This document shows, one piece after another, positions 44,322-56,687 of a stretch of DNA of 64,000 nt. Location: assembly GCF_000003815.2 (NCBI RefSeq), contig NC_049990.1:13877349-13941348 (forward strand), given 5' to 3'. The translations under genes and the position numbers were made by a program. Position 1 is the first letter of the stretch, and each line of letters starts with the position of its first letter. Under the pieces are notes generated by a model that did no database searches, had not been told where the DNA came from, and worked only from the letters and a program-made list of their open reading frames with translations. This stretch comes from Branchiostoma floridae. Its lineage: Eukaryota > Chordata > Leptocardii > Amphioxiformes > Branchiostomatidae.

Positions 44322-44701
44322 AAAGCCTAGCTAAAGCCTAGGTTACACATAGTCGAATGTAGCTCCCGAACACCAGCCTGTAAACAAGCTGGGAGTAGGT
44401 CAGCAGTGTTTCTGGTGTGGTTAAGATTTAAATTTGACTGCTGACTTAATTACTCCCGAACACCAGTTGAACACTAGCCAACTGCGCCGAACACAAGCCG
44501 ACCAACAACCAATTCAAACAATTCCAGACCTGCCGTTCAGAGCCGAATGTTTTGAACATTTCAAAACATTCCGATGGCGCAACCGAACAGCTTGCCGACT
44601 CAGCCAAATGCCAGCCGACTACAGCCGGCTTAGCTCCCGAATCACTCCTAACCATAGTCTGGAGCTTAATTCGGCTATGTGTAAGCTATAGCTAGGCTTA
44701 A
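44322..44701. mobile_element. MITE private to duplication A, 380 bp
   Basis: AAGCCTAGGTTACACATAGT at the left pairs with ACTA.. TATGTGTAAGCTATAGCTAG at the right. Copy B is uninterrupted here (CACCATGGCTAATATAAT). Repeats of CCGAACACCAG inside. Confidence 0.7.
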
Positions 44702-44755
44702 TGTAACGACCAGTGGCAGTGATGAGATACGACAGGGCCAGTCTAAACCTCGCCA

Positions 44756-44949
44756 AGGCTTAGGTCACATTTCAAAACCGGGGTGTTTTGATAAACGAAA
44801 AATTACAATGTATACCTAGAAATATACACAAATCATGCCCATGAAACTTATTTAAACATTTTTTTTGTATTTTGATACATTTCATATCATTCTTTTCGCT
44901 CCCGAAAGCTGCCCGGCCGGGCCCCGCTTTGGAAATGTGACCTAAGCCT
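44756..44949. mobile_element. MITE private to duplication A, 194 bp
   Basis: Inverted ends AGGCTTAGGTCACATTTC at both termini with no mismatch over 18 bp. Copy B lacks it (AACCTCTCTAACAAGGC near 63668). No frame. Confidence 0.8.
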
Positions 44950-46625
44950 AACAAGGCTATCCAAACATTTACGCTACATTACGACATTTGGGGAGAAACG
45001 CACCAAACGTTACAATTTTGTCTTTAAAAAGAGAAAGCAGTAAGATTCAATAATAAATCAAGTTAGAATGAATAAATGAATAATCTAATTTTAAATATGC
45101 TTATAGGCAAATCAACATCAACGCTTGGGTACTTCTTATTTTAACAATTTCAAAACATTTGTAACAACCTAACTCAGATAAGAAACTGTTTAAAAAACCA
45201 AAGCATTGTTTGACTTTCTATTTTTTCTTCAATATTCCAACATGTTAGAAACATTTCCAATTTCGAATACATCATTTGTTTACGTTATTAGTTTCCAGAC
45301 TTTTCTATCATAGATTCACCGTTTGCTCTAACATGTCTAACATGCTAGAACATTCAGCAAATGGGTCAGTAGGCTTGGAGAAAAGCAATTCATGCAAAAT
45401 ATGTCTGGTTGCCACGCACATAGACGGCCTGCCATAATAGCGACTTCTGTTTAATTTAAAGAATATCGGAAGAAAAGATCTACTCTAAAGTCGGCAATAC
45501 CAGGAGATAAAATGTTTCCAACATGATCACATTTATGTTCAAACATTTTGAATTTTTTTTACAATATCTATCTAATGTGACTGAAATGTTTTTATTAAAA
45601 AATGCAAAATTGTGATAGATCTATATTGGAAACCCATACGGTGACTTAGAATAGCTGTCTATGTAGTAAGGATTAAATTGATGCCAGAGCTGACATTCTT
45701 TATTTGCCGACTTAAGCCTCAAGGCCTATAACAAGGCACACTTCCTTCTATATACACATGTACAATAACATAAAGTAAAATGATATGACGTACAGTTCTA
45801 AGAATGTCTATTCTATAGTACATTCATTTCTACGTACTTAACGGGCGATGGCTTATCTTTTGGAGGCAGTGGTAAACGAATTGTCCAAAATATTTGATGA
45901 TTGGTATAGGTTTTGTCCTTGTAGTAGACAATTTAAAAAAGAAACGTAGTTTTAAAAGTTTTGGACTTACTCTACATGTAGAATGTTTGATACAATGAAT
46001 GCGTATTTACGGCTGTTAGTGGCAAATATTAGACCGTCCACTGGGGCATGAAACCCGCATGTGTATTGTGTCACCCTTCAGACAGATTATTCCAGGGGTT
46101 CGGTGGACGTCACCTTACGAGTATATTGTCAACGAAAATGGTGTAAATTGACTTTCCCATACCAACGGTCGAACCGATCAAAACACCGACGAGCACTGCA
46201 TGATTAGATTGTTTTGATTCATTCAAGATCCTGTTTTTAGACTTATAGTAATATTTACAAATGAAAAATATTTGATTTTACACTGAATCCGTGGTACAAT
46301 AACTAAGTACGTAGTATTTCTATCCACACTCGTCCCTGTCCGTTGCCATAGGTCTTCATTGTTTGGCCAGTACATTGCAGTAGATTCCTATAAAAGTTGG
46401 TACTATTCTTCTTATACCGGCTGATACATTGGGCTCTTACATAGGGCTCATGTACCTAATATTAGCATGGGATGAGTGGGGTCTTATACAATCATTCTAG
46501 GAATTTCGTAATAAGTACAGACATTTTTTGACGTATTTGTTCTACGTATACCATGCAGGGTTTGTCACAGTCATGTTGTATTTCAATTTTCTCTTCAAGT
46601 CCATTGATGTAAATCCTTGTGTGTA
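44950..46625. other. Right part of duplication A and following intergenic DNA
   Basis: AT-rich; alignment to copy B holds to at least 45290, where the window ends in B. No gene recognised. Confidence 0.5.
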
Positions 46626-46853
46626 AAGGTGCAATCTCACTGCACTTGCGCCACGTATGGGTCACTGCGAGATTCTAAAGATACTCAGCGAATTAAGAGA
46701 TAAAGAACGATTTTTAATACTTTTTTGTATTTTGTCGTCTTCTAAGTCATAATTTTACGTATTAGACAATATCTAAATTATACAAAATCGGAGAAAATGA
46801 CAAAACAGTGACGCTGTGAACGAACCCTTGCAAATGCAGTGAGAGTGTACCTT
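46626..46853. mobile_element. MITE, GGTGCA.TCTCAC family, copy 2 (228 bp)
   Basis: AAGGTGCAATCTCACTGCAC at the left, GCAGTGAGAGTGTACCTT at the right. The interior matches 15774-16018 (inverted) and 26890-27037. Confidence 0.75.
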
Positions 46854-47416
46854 AAGATGGCAGCATTATGTATAGTAAATTTCGTAGTAAAAGACATACA
46901 CCGGCGGAGTGTCAAGTCGAAACTCGTGGTGTAAACCCAGCCAGTGTCCCGGCATTGGTACTATCACAACATATACATTATGAATATACATTATGAAGTA
47001 TACATATATCATACTTATCAAATTGGAAGGTATTTTCCATCAATTCTTTTGCAATAGTTTAAAAAGCTTAAACTGAAGATCGAGAGTGAACATTCAGACA
47101 TTGTGATCAACTTAAATTTACGTGAATGTTTTCCTGGTTTTAACAAGTTTTGTGATTTTCACAGAATAAAGCACATAATCTTACTTTCCTGTTTGTGTGT
47201 ATTTTACTGTTTTTATTATTTTGTGTAAAAAAACAACCACCTGCTGTGATGTGGAATTTTTTATTTCGGCCTATTGTAATGTTTCCATCATTTCTCACGT
47301 GGCTTCAGAGTCACTAAACAAATAGCATCTGTCACATCTTATTCATTTAAGAATAAACAAACTTGATATCATTATAGAGATTGCCAAACTTTCTTTCCAA
47401 GACTGAAATTAACATA
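46854..47416. other. Intergenic, no gene recognised
   Basis: AT-rich; nothing assigned. Confidence 0.5.
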
Positions 47417-47612
47417 GGGACTTACCCTAAATTTTCGGTCAAACTCCGTCGACCTTGTTCACAGAATGACCCTCTCTATCTCCAGACTTTCTGATACTTA
47501 TGACCCCCTCCTGCAAAAAGTGGCGTGTTCCTGACGTCACTGCTGGAGATAGAGAGGGTCATTCTGTAAACAAGGTCGACGGAGTTTGACCGAAAATTTT
47601 GGGTAAGTGCCT
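47417..47612. mobile_element. Palindromic Penelope-like 3'-end remnant
   Basis: Arms CTTACCCTAAATTTTCGGTC... and ...GACCGAAAATTTTGGGTAAG around GACCCCCTCCTGCAAAAAG. The same sequence (YDPLLQ codons, TGACGTCA, CTTACCC.AAATTTTC) ends the GIY-YIG element at 56688-57497. It is therefore two inverted 3' ends with almost nothing between. Confidence 0.7.
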
Positions 47613-47789
47613 ATATTAAGTTCAGTGTTGGAAAGAACGTTTAGCAATTCCTATAATGTATTCTACCAACACAGATGAACTTTCATGCTAAAACTTGATA
47701 TCAGTGCGCAAAACTTAAACTTCATACAATAAACGCCACTATACTAAACAGCTACTGAAGTGAAGTTATATTTTTTTTGGCGACGCCTC

Positions 47790-48340
47790 AGGGGCTAGCC
47801 TACTAGTATAGTGTGCGTCCGTTTGACAAGAATTCACAAAATTCCGCAGGCATGTCAGGAATTTTTCCACGCCTGCGTAGTTGCATCATCCCTTTAGAGG
47901 GGAATAACTCGGGAATAGGTTGACGGATCTTCATGATATTTGGAATGTAGATAGCTTCAGAGATGCCTTACATAATCAAATGCTAATCATGCACATCAGG
48001 GGCTAATTTGCATAATTCATGAGGACAGTTTATAAATACACTGCATTTCATGTTAGAGTACTAAAAAATATGCCATATGTAACTCAAAAAGAGAGAAATA
48101 TTAGGCTTACTGTTAAGCATATATCCGATTGGCAAATATTCCCGAAATTCCACAGCTATTCGTCCGCGCGTGCGCAATTGCACTATCCTTTTGGAAGGGA
48201 ATAACTCGGGAAGGGGTTGACGGATCATTGTGATTTTTAATATAGATAAATTCGGAGATGCCTTCCATAAATAAGGGCTATTAATGCAAACCAGGGGCTA
48301 ATTTGCATGATTAATATAATTAATGAGCACAGTTTATTAA
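47790..48340. repeat. Tandemly arranged ATGCAAAT-type interspersed repeat
   Basis: GGGAATAACTCGGGAA(T/G)(A/G)GG followed by TTGACGGATC occurs twice (47900, 48198), with GGGGCTAATTTGCAT after each, a period of about 300 bp. Confidence 0.65.
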
Positions 48341-48665
48341 GCCACAGTATTTCATAATACTACAACACTTAAACATGACAAATGTAGCTAGAAAAGAGAG
48401 AAATATCAATAGACATCAGTTATGCAAATTGTTACCTAATTTACATAACTAATGAGAAATTGTTATTACAGTGTTAAATGACGAAAATTCTATTCTTCCG
48501 AAGCCACAGTATTTCATAATACTAAATCACTTAAACATGACAAATGTAACTAGAAAAGAGAGAAATATCGATAGACATCAATTATGCAATTTGTTACCTA
48601 ATTTACATAATTAATGATAAATTGTTATTATAGTGCTAAATGACGAAAATTCCATACTTGCGACA
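48341..48665. repeat. Tandem duplication, about 162-bp unit
   Basis: GCCACAGTATTTCATAATAC starts both units (48341, 48503). Then ACTTAAACATGACAAATGTA and GAGAGAAATATC follow in both. Very similar, so recent. Confidence 0.85.
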
Positions 48666-49833
48666 TTTGGCAGCAACATGTACGTTAAGTTGAACATGCA
48701 TACGTAATTCATGTAAATTAGGGTCTCATTTACATAATTTATGAGAAAATGCTACAATGGCTTTCTTTGCTAAGACTTTCATACTTTGAACACATTGTTA
48801 TTCTTTAAATTATTATCTGGTGCATTTGCAGCCAGTAGGTACCCAATGTGTTTCGTAATCAGGCTGATTTACGAACTATTAGCTATAGCAATAATCTAAT
48901 TGGTATAATTGAACCTGTTTTTCACTACATGTTGTAATCATAATAGTCAGTACATATCATGTTGTACAGTTTTTCAATGTCGAAAAAGCCTCTCTTGCAT
49001 TGGTAACTTCAAGTTTAAAATCCCCATAAAAGGAATGGTTCGTTCTAATCATTTTATCGTAGACTCCAATCATAACCATCACCACCTGCGTTTCATCTGA
49101 CCTGCCCAAACTCAAATCAGTTGAGCGAGGACAATGCCCGCAACCCGAATCCGACAAACAAGCCACCAACCACAAACTCGAGTCAGGAAATTAAAACGCA
49201 GAAAACGCCCGGAAACTGAGTTATTTGTATCATGTACATGTACAGTATTTTACTTTCTCTGGACTGAAAGGCTGGGACCGCCATAGCCATGCAACCTGAG
49301 CACTTTCTCGTCCTTATTAGGTTGTCTTGCCAAGGTAAGTTTTCATGGACGTTTAGTCATAGAAATGAGATTTTGACTTCCCTTTCTTCTGCTTATTTTG
49401 TAGAATTCCACAGCATTAAGTATAGGTAGGGTATGCCCTAAAATGTTAGGGTGTTACATCAAACAAGTGGATTTACACAACGCAGATTATCCATTTCAAT
49501 TTACATAACTTTAGGTGATGTGACAAAGGGCCGTTCATGTCATGTGGCGCCGACCATCCGCAAGCATCATTGGCGAGTGCCCTGGGATTGGTTGCATAAG
49601 CCAGTGCTTGCCTTGCATTGTATCTATTTACAAGCGTTGTGCAATGAACTTTGACTTGCCTTTTTCTAGCCCTCCGTAAGAACCACTGACTCATTCCTTT
49701 CGCTTGCTATCCGTCTTAAGCAAACAAAAAGAATGAGTCAGCGGCAACTACAGAAGATGGTACCTATCCTAGGCATAGAAACAGAGTCCTAGGCTCATTT
49801 TCAGCTGCAGTACCGTAATGAACTGCTACCTCT
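48666..49833. other. Intergenic, no gene recognised
   Basis: A small inverted pair (GACTCATTCC / GAATGAGTC) lies at 49688-49742. Short frames only. Confidence 0.45.
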
Positions 49834-51045
49834 GCACCCCGACCAATCGAATGGGGATGTCTCTCGCAAATGTGCACACTCCTCTAGACAAGGGGACACC
49901 CATCGACTTTCAAGGGGATACTTCTCTTGAAATGGGGATGTCCTTCCCTTTATAAGGGGATGCTTCTCCGAAAATGGTATGTTTACCGGGCATAGGGGAC
50001 GTCTCTCCGGCACCCCCGCCGGCCCGTGGAATCGGCCGCTAACCCGACAAATTGCTTCCTAGTTTATCTAAATCACAACATCCGGAATTTTCAACCCGCC
50101 AGTGCTCTGGACAAAACTTACAGCTCGCAAGGTAAGGATGTCTTTTTATTGAAAATTGAAGCATGTAGAAAATGCAGCCGACCGCGCGGCAGACCATCAC
50201 TTCTGTTCAGTGTTTTTAATGTCGGCGTATCGCACGCCCGGTTAGCATAACATCGAGTTTTAGCCTAAATATCTGCGTGTTTTTCGAGTTTTAAGGCCTC
50301 CCTCCCTAACACACGTAAATGAGAGATGTTTCTAACACAATAAAGTTAGTAGTAATTATTGGGTATTTTCGTACAATGCGGCTTCATGGCCCGATACACG
50401 TCCGTGTGCTTGTCGAGACACGCTTCCCTCCCCAGCACACATACTCGCGCCGGTTTCTGTCACTGTTAGCCGTCGTTATCGGGCGTTTCATGGACATCGT
50501 GGCCTTTTGACAGGCCATAACCAATAACTACGACTTATATCGTGTTAGAAACTTCTCTCATTTACGTGTGTTAGGGAGGGAGGCCTTAAAACTCGAAAAA
50601 CACGCAGATATTTAGGCTAAAACTCGATGTATGCTAACCGGGCGTGCGATACGCCGCCATTAAAAACACTGAACAGAAGTGATGGTCTGCCGCGCGGTCG
50701 GCTGCATTTTCTACATGCTTCAATTTTCAATAAAAAGACATCCTTACCTTGCGAGCTGTAAGTTTTGTCCAGAGCACTGGCGGGTTGAAAATTCCGGATG
50801 TTGTGATTTAGATAAACTAGGAAGCAATTTGTCGGGTTAGCGGCCGATTCCACGGGCCGGCGGGGGTGCCGGAGAGACGTCCCCTATGCCCGGTAAACAT
50901 ACCATTTTCGGAGAAGCATCCCCTTATAAAGGGAAGGACATCCCCATTTCAAGAGAAGTATCCCCTTGAAAGTCGATGGGTGTCCCCTTGTCTAGAGGAG
51001 TGTGCACATTTGCGAGAGACATCCCCATTCGATTGGTCGGGGTGC
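49834..51045. repeat. Large near-perfect palindrome: 505-bp arms, 202-bp spacer
   Basis: Arms 49834-50339 and 50542-51045 are inverted copies differing at only a few bases (for example ATGTCGGC against ATGGCGGC). TCT flanks both ends (49831-49833, 51046-51048), a possible 3-bp target duplication. Each arm contains about five degenerate 22-bp units of the form AAGGGGATGCTTCTC. The same 70-codon frames appear once on each strand, which is why they should not be taken as genes. The spacer has no recognisable domain. It could be a foldback transposon or a recent inverted duplication. Confidence 0.85.
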
Positions 51046-51498
51046 TCTGGTCGTGTGCTGCAATCAATTTCATTATCTCAGATAACCAATCGTACAAGAG
51101 CATTCGTTTGACCAATGACACCGGCGGATTTTCTAGACTAGACCAATCGTGTATAGACTAGCCCCTGCGGTTACCTGTCCGAAACCCCGGACGTCGCGTC
51201 GTTCGTCTGCCAGCCGTCTGATGTGACAGACACACCTCGCAACTGCCATTACAAAAGGGCATCACGGCCGCTGTGAATCCTTTGTACTTCAAGCCGTGTC
51301 TAACCCAAGACAACAGGTTAGTAGGGTCGTTTTTCACATAGTGCATTTATGTGTTTTAACCAAGTTATCAACAGTCCAATGTAATGCCAATAATCGGCAA
51401 CGTTAACGTTGGATTCTTTTGTGACCGTTGGAGGACATAAAAACGCGGACCTACCGGCGCTTACGTACATGTAAGGCCTCACTGTGCTCATGATATCA
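51046..51498. other. Intergenic, no gene recognised
   Basis: Moderate GC content; no motif-bearing frame. Confidence 0.45.
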
Positions 51499-51710
51499 AT
51501 ACGAGCGATCGAGCGATCGCTGTTGTTGTTTACATCCGGGGTATTCGACGGCTGGCGCCTACCAGAATGGCAGTAGATTGGATTAGAAATTCATATTTCA
51601 ATTAGCAGATCAAATTATTGGTTAATATGTAAATCAATATTTTGCCAAACAACTGCTTTTTGCCTACCACTGCGTCACCGTGAGCGTGATATCATCGCGA
51701 TCGCTCGTAT
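51499..51710. mobile_element. MITE with ATACGAGCGATCG ends, 212 bp
   Basis: ATACGAGCGATCGAGCGATC at the left, GCGATCGCTCGTAT at the right, TGATATCA-like words next to both ends. AT-rich centre. Confidence 0.7.
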
Positions 51711-52842
51711 TCCAACAAAGCAAGAAGACTGTCTCGACCTAATTGCAATAATTTCGCTTTGTCGCTTCCAGGATCTTATTGGTGCCATCAAGACGGACCA
51801 ACTGCAGCTGCAATGTTCATGTTGGGACTTATCCCGGTGAGAGGTTGTCCGATGCCATCTCCACGGCTAGCTGTACGTTGACGTCCAGAAGATCGGTGCT
51901 CGTGTGAAAGCCCTGTCGGAGGACCCGAAACTAAGTTAAGTTCTTGTGTGTTTTATGGGGTGTGAAACGGAAACATATTGTAGAGATGGTCTGGGACTAA
52001 CTTGTCGGCATGATAGGAAGTAAACAATTTGTGCGGTCTCTTATGCCGGTGTCTCTGACATTGGTCTGTGGTAAAGTGCTCGATCACATCGTGCACAGCC
52101 ACATGATGAAACATCTAGACACTCATGGCATTCTGTCCCCAGCGCAACACGGCTTCAGGAAGGGTCTGTCCTGCGAGAGCCAGCTGGTGCTTACCCTCCA
52201 AGACCTGTCCAAAAACATGGACCAGAACAAACAGGTCGATGCCGCGGAGGTTGACTTTAGCAACGCATTCGATACGGTGCCTCACGAACGTCTGCTGAGC
52301 AAACTCGAGCACTATGGCATTTCTGGCCTTCTTCAGTCTTGGCTTAGGGCCTTCCTTGCGGAGAGAACCCAGAGGGTTGTCTTTGACGGTGGAACATCTC
52401 AAGTACCAGCCAATTTTCGCCCGCACTGACACCTACAAATTCTCATACTTGCCAGAACAATCCCGAGTGGAATTCCCTGCCTGGCACGGTAGTAAGTGCT
52501 CCCACCGTTGAGTGCTTCCGTGCCAGGCAGAAGGGCTGCCCGCCCTTACCCGGGACCTCACCCCCCCCCCCTACTTTGCCCCACGCGGGGTCATCTGGGG
52601 GTACCTATGATGATCATTATGATAAATTACAACAAAACAAGAAGACCTTCTCGACCTAATTATAATAATTTCGCTTTGTTGCTTCCAGGATCTTATTGGT
52701 GCCATCAAGCCCGGATCAACCAGAGGACCTGAAACTAAGTTAAGTTGTTGTTTGTCTTATGGGGTGTGAAATGGAAACATATTGCAGAGATGGGCTGGGA
52801 CTAACTTGTCATCGGCATGATAGGAAGTAAATACTTTGTGAG
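51711..52842. repeat. Direct repeat pair bracketing a LINE fragment
   Basis: AACAA.GCAAGAAGAC..TCTCGACCTAAT and TTCCAGGATCTTATTGGTGC occur at 51715-51795 and 52633-52710. ACTAAGTTAAGTT.TTGT to GGCATGATAGGAAGTAAA occurs at 51928-52025 and 52733-52830. The second copy lacks about 110 bp between these blocks. Confidence 0.8.
52010..52630 (+). mobile_element. CR1-like LINE polymerase fragment with internal deletion
   Basis: Frame 52010-52429 reads PVSLTLVCGKVLDHIVHSHM, HGFRKGLSCESQL, then motif A as VDFSNAFDTVPHERLLSKLE and GISGLLQSWLRAFLAERTQR. It breaks near 52415 and the next frames give only the C-terminus (RTDTYKFSYLPEQSRVEF, SAPTVECFRARQ-like). The catalytic F/YADD segment is missing, so it is dead. 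Confidence 0.85.
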
Positions 52843-53939
52843 GTTACTTTAACTTTAAAAAATCTCTTGGTTGATGGTAAGGTGCTTGAGTGTGTTTTGT
52901 TGACATCTCGAGTGATGATGCAGGTAGGGGTTTATATCAGGACATTTTGTAAATGGAGGCTCCTTTTGCACTCAGGTCTTCAGCCCGTTTCTGTGTTGTA
53001 CAGGCCTGGTGTGTGGCTGATTTGGTTTCTGTGACTATGTCGATGGCCGGGATTATATTCGGCCAGTTACTCTAAATTCTGTTTTTTTTTTTTTTTTTTT
53101 TGTAAACAGGGACGTCCCTGATTCACCATCTGTTGTCATTTCTGTTTTATGTCGTGGTCAGTGGTTGTCGGGAACCTAGACCATTACATAATCTGCCTTG
53201 TGTCGTTATCTTGGGTCCCGAACCAAGAGAACGACACAGGCCAGAAAGGAAAACAGGTGGCTGAAGAGCCTATTTAATATCGATAGTAAAATTTGCTTCA
53301 TTTAGAAGCACTAGACTTCTCGGCGTCGACACAGTTACAGAAACCGAATCAGCTATTCAATGGGCTCAATGGTCATATTAAGTATACAAACGAGGCCAAC
53401 ATCTGCTTGACGGTATCAAATTACTACAAGGCTTAAGGCACAATCATAAGGAAGACCTGAACCACTATACCGGACGGCGTAGGGGTAAAAACTGAAATTA
53501 TTACATCCATAATAAAAACAGCTACGGCAAAAAAAAAAGTGCATCATTTCGCAACTGAGTACAGACGACATGCCAATCCACATGCGATTGCGGCATACGG
53601 AACATAGAGATACAGGTGCGAACACTCAACGATCAAAGTGATTACAATACTCTGTTACTGGAGGTTACCCTCCAGTGTCACAGAGTAAAAACAAATGTCA
53701 ATGTCACAATACAATCACAATATGAAAGTGTGTCAGACTAAGTCTACATTGTGCTGCAATCTGTTTCAATGGCTGGGAAACCCTTACAGATACATATCCA
53801 CAGCTGTACAAATACATCTTGTATTGTTTTGCAATAAAAAAAAAAATACATCGAAAAGAAATATCCATCACAGTGCCTTACCACAAGTAATGCACTTTTT
53901 TAGTGAGCCCTGGTTTCGGGAGCGCAAAGCCCAGTTCGA
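52843..53939. other. Intergenic, no gene recognised
   Basis: A 19-T run lies at 53083-53101. Nothing else assigned. Confidence 0.5.
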
Positions 53940-54190
53940 CGGTTGGACACCATGCCTCGGCACGTTTGAACTGGGCTCTGAAGTGTTGGAATCTGTCGCG
54001 GCACGTTTGGAACTGGGCTCGGAAGTGTTGGAATCTGCCGCGGCACGTTTGGGAAACCCTGCCGCGGCACGTTTGGAACTGGGCTCGGAAGTGTTGGAAT
54101 CTGCCGCGCCGTTTGGAACTAGGCTCGGAAGTGTTGGAATCTGCCGCGGGACGTTTGGAATTAGGCTCGGAAGTGTTTGAATCATTTTGT
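53940..54190. repeat. 42-bp minisatellite, about six units
   Basis: Unit GGCACGTTTGGAACTGGGCT CGGAAGTGTTGGAATCTGCC GC, with one unit cut short (GGGAAACCCTGCCGC) and later units diverging. It is open in several frames on both strands because the unit is a multiple of three and lacks stops. Confidence 0.9.
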
Positions 54191-54644
54191 CCCAGTCGGC
54201 CACGGTAGTACCGTACGGCAATTTTCAAAGACTCGTTATCATCGTGGATCAAAAACGCCTCCTTGCAATGTTGATAGGAAGTGTAACAGTGTCATCCTGT
54301 CGAAAAGCATGATATCTACAAGTACAAGCATTATGTGTCTGCGCGTACTACCAAAGACTCACAGAAAAAAAATTCTAAACTCTAAACATAATCCCTAACC
54401 AGCTTCACAAAAGAACTTCACGGTGTGAATAGTGTGTACTTATACACGTATAGTAACAGGGCGTTCTGTATATGCTAAATGCGCTTAAATGAAATGAACG
54501 TACTGTTTACAAGAGAGACATCAGAGGCGACGTCATTCACATACTACAGTGACACGGTTCTGTGACATACATGAATTCACATTATCGTCCTCTATGAAAC
54601 GTTATGAGCATTCATTCTATCGTAGGCATGGTATAGGTATGTTT

Positions 54645-55143
54645 TGAGGCGCTCAGAAGGGCAAATTTCAGTATTTCCGGACTTGCGCAGATGACCCAGT
54701 TTTAGTCCCCTCAGAATGCTTAGGTAGGCTTGGGAAAAGTGGCTGTAAAATTGTTTTTCTTGGGATATGTTTGGATTTTCGGGGTGCATCTTATAGGCAA
54801 GGGTTGTAGCTTCTATATTGTGTTGAAAAAACAGATTTTTAGTGATATTTGTGGTTGCAGTAGGCCTTAGAAGTTAGGTGTTTTGGTGTTGTTTACATGC
54901 AGTGAAAGGGGGTGAAAAGGTCTCCCACCTATGTTTTCATGGCGTATAATATAATTCCGCCGTAAATTTTTTCCCTTTTTTGTCGTTAAATTACTCTTCA
55001 GAGGTCGGACAACCTTGCCAATGTGAGTTTTTCATGTTCTAAAAGTCAGGTAGGTGATTTTTGACAGCCTCTTTCTCCCATGATTCCCATTGTTAAGAAT
55101 ATGCATAGGAAATATTGAAATTTAGCCAGAATGACAATCAACA
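54645..55143. other. About 500 bp present in duplication B but not A
   Basis: Between ATAGGTATGTT and TCGGCTGCGAAGC, which are nearly adjacent in copy A (36520-36555). No terminal repeats or frame were identified, so it is either an insertion in B or a deletion in A. Confidence 0.5.
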
Positions 55144-55589
55144 GTACGTCGGCTGCGAAGCTAATGCAGTTCTAATACATATTGCTAGGCTACGCTTTTG
55201 ATCCATGAAAAAGAAAGCATCTTCGCAAGTAGATAATTGCAGTTCTATTAAGGAATGCTAGGAGACGCTTTTGATCCATGGACCATGATAGCAAAGCTTC
55301 TATGATAGTAGATAATTGTGGTACTAAAATAATGTTAGGTTCTTATGTTAGGTTTTGATTCACGAAAAGAAGTGCTTTAGCAGAAAAAAGTCTCATTTAT
55401 GACAAAAGTTGTTTATTGCTTGTGACTTTTCAATCTTCATTAAAAAATAAACAATTATGCTGTACATAAAACAGCTTCAGTTGCGCAGTTTTCATATAGA
55501 AGCAAGCGACCTGCCATTGGTGCAATAGACATGAGACTTGCACTCAACATTAGACATAACATGTTTTCATGGCGTTGAACAGAGCACCT

Positions 55590-56115
55590 GTCAGTCGCAC
55601 AAACACCGTTCAACTCACAAACACACCTGTCCCTGGTACTTAACATTATTCACACATAAACACACCTACCCTTGGTCCTGAACACTACCTACACATAAAC
55701 ACACTTGTCCTTGGTATTATATTGAACACTACCCACGCATAAACACACCTGTCCTTGGTATTATATTTAACACTACCCACACATAAACACATCCGTCCTT
55801 AATACTATACTGAACACTACCCACACATAAACACACCTGTCCTTGGTATTATTCTGAACACTACCCACACATAAACACACCTGTCCTTGGTACTGAACAA
55901 TCGCCACTTACTCAAGCACACATGCCTTCTTAAAACTATCCACACATAAACACATATGCCATTGTTCCTGAACACTTTCAATACATAAACACAACTGTCC
56001 TTGGTTCTGAAAACTACTCACACATAAAACACCTGTCCTTGTTACTGAACTCTACCCACACATAAACACCCTTGTTCTTGGTACTGAACACTAGCCACAC
56101 ATAAACACACTCAAT
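55590..56115. repeat. Minisatellite, copy B
   Basis: Same unit as 37600-38345, with TATTATAT inserts in several units (CTTGGTATTATATTGAACAC). More regular than copy A. Confidence 0.9.
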
Positions 56116-56687
56116 TGACATTTGGCATAATGGTACATGCAAATCTCTTCTTGAGACTGAAATATATTGTTCAGGTTTCTATGAGCAACCTGTTTGATTT
56201 CAGGTTAACCATATCCTTGGATGTCCGTAGGAAGCAATGAGCGGTATAGGGGAGGTTCAATTTGATTAAATTAGAAAAAATCCCGGGGCAACTTTCAGTT
56301 ATTGTAGGAACCTGTAGCAGATTGTATATTTCTATGAGCAATTTGCTTGTTTCTACTTTAAATGCAATCATTTTTTATAGTTTAACTGTTGCAAATTGAG
56401 GTATGATTTAATTTTAAGTGAGTTGGCCGGGCCCTGAAAATGATGTTGTTAAATTTAAGGTTTTTGTAAGCTACTTTTTCACGAATTAAGTCGCACGAAA
56501 TTCACCGCAATTCTTGATCTTTCAAAGTTAACATAATAACTGTTTCAGGTTTCGATTCTCTTGGTCAAAGGAAAATTAGTGTAGAAAAAAATTTAATCGA
56601 CACATTCAGCTATGTGCCTAACAGACCCTAATATAACACTTCACTTCATCCTAACATGAAAGTTCAACTGTGTTGGTAAATGGCATT

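Larger units (their letters stand above)
36350..45300. repeat. Segmental duplication, copy A
   Basis: Collinear with 54475-64000 by eye. Shared blocks are 36352-36770 / 54480-55370, the minisatellite, 38380-39780 / 57560-59112, the LRR gene, and 44960-45290 / 63680-64000. Noncoding blocks look clearly less alike than the 3' half of the LRR gene. The right boundary lies beyond what the window can show. Confidence 0.85.

Noticed and set aside
50026-50853. Two identical 74-78-codon proteins on opposite strands
   Set aside because: They are the two arms of the palindrome; no family match, and conservation is explained by arm identity. A possible THAP-like start on the other strand was considered and dropped, as the C2CH spacing does not follow.
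53695-54252. Four overlapping frames up to 161 codons
   Set aside because: Minisatellite translation in several frames and both strands; no start or splice logic.
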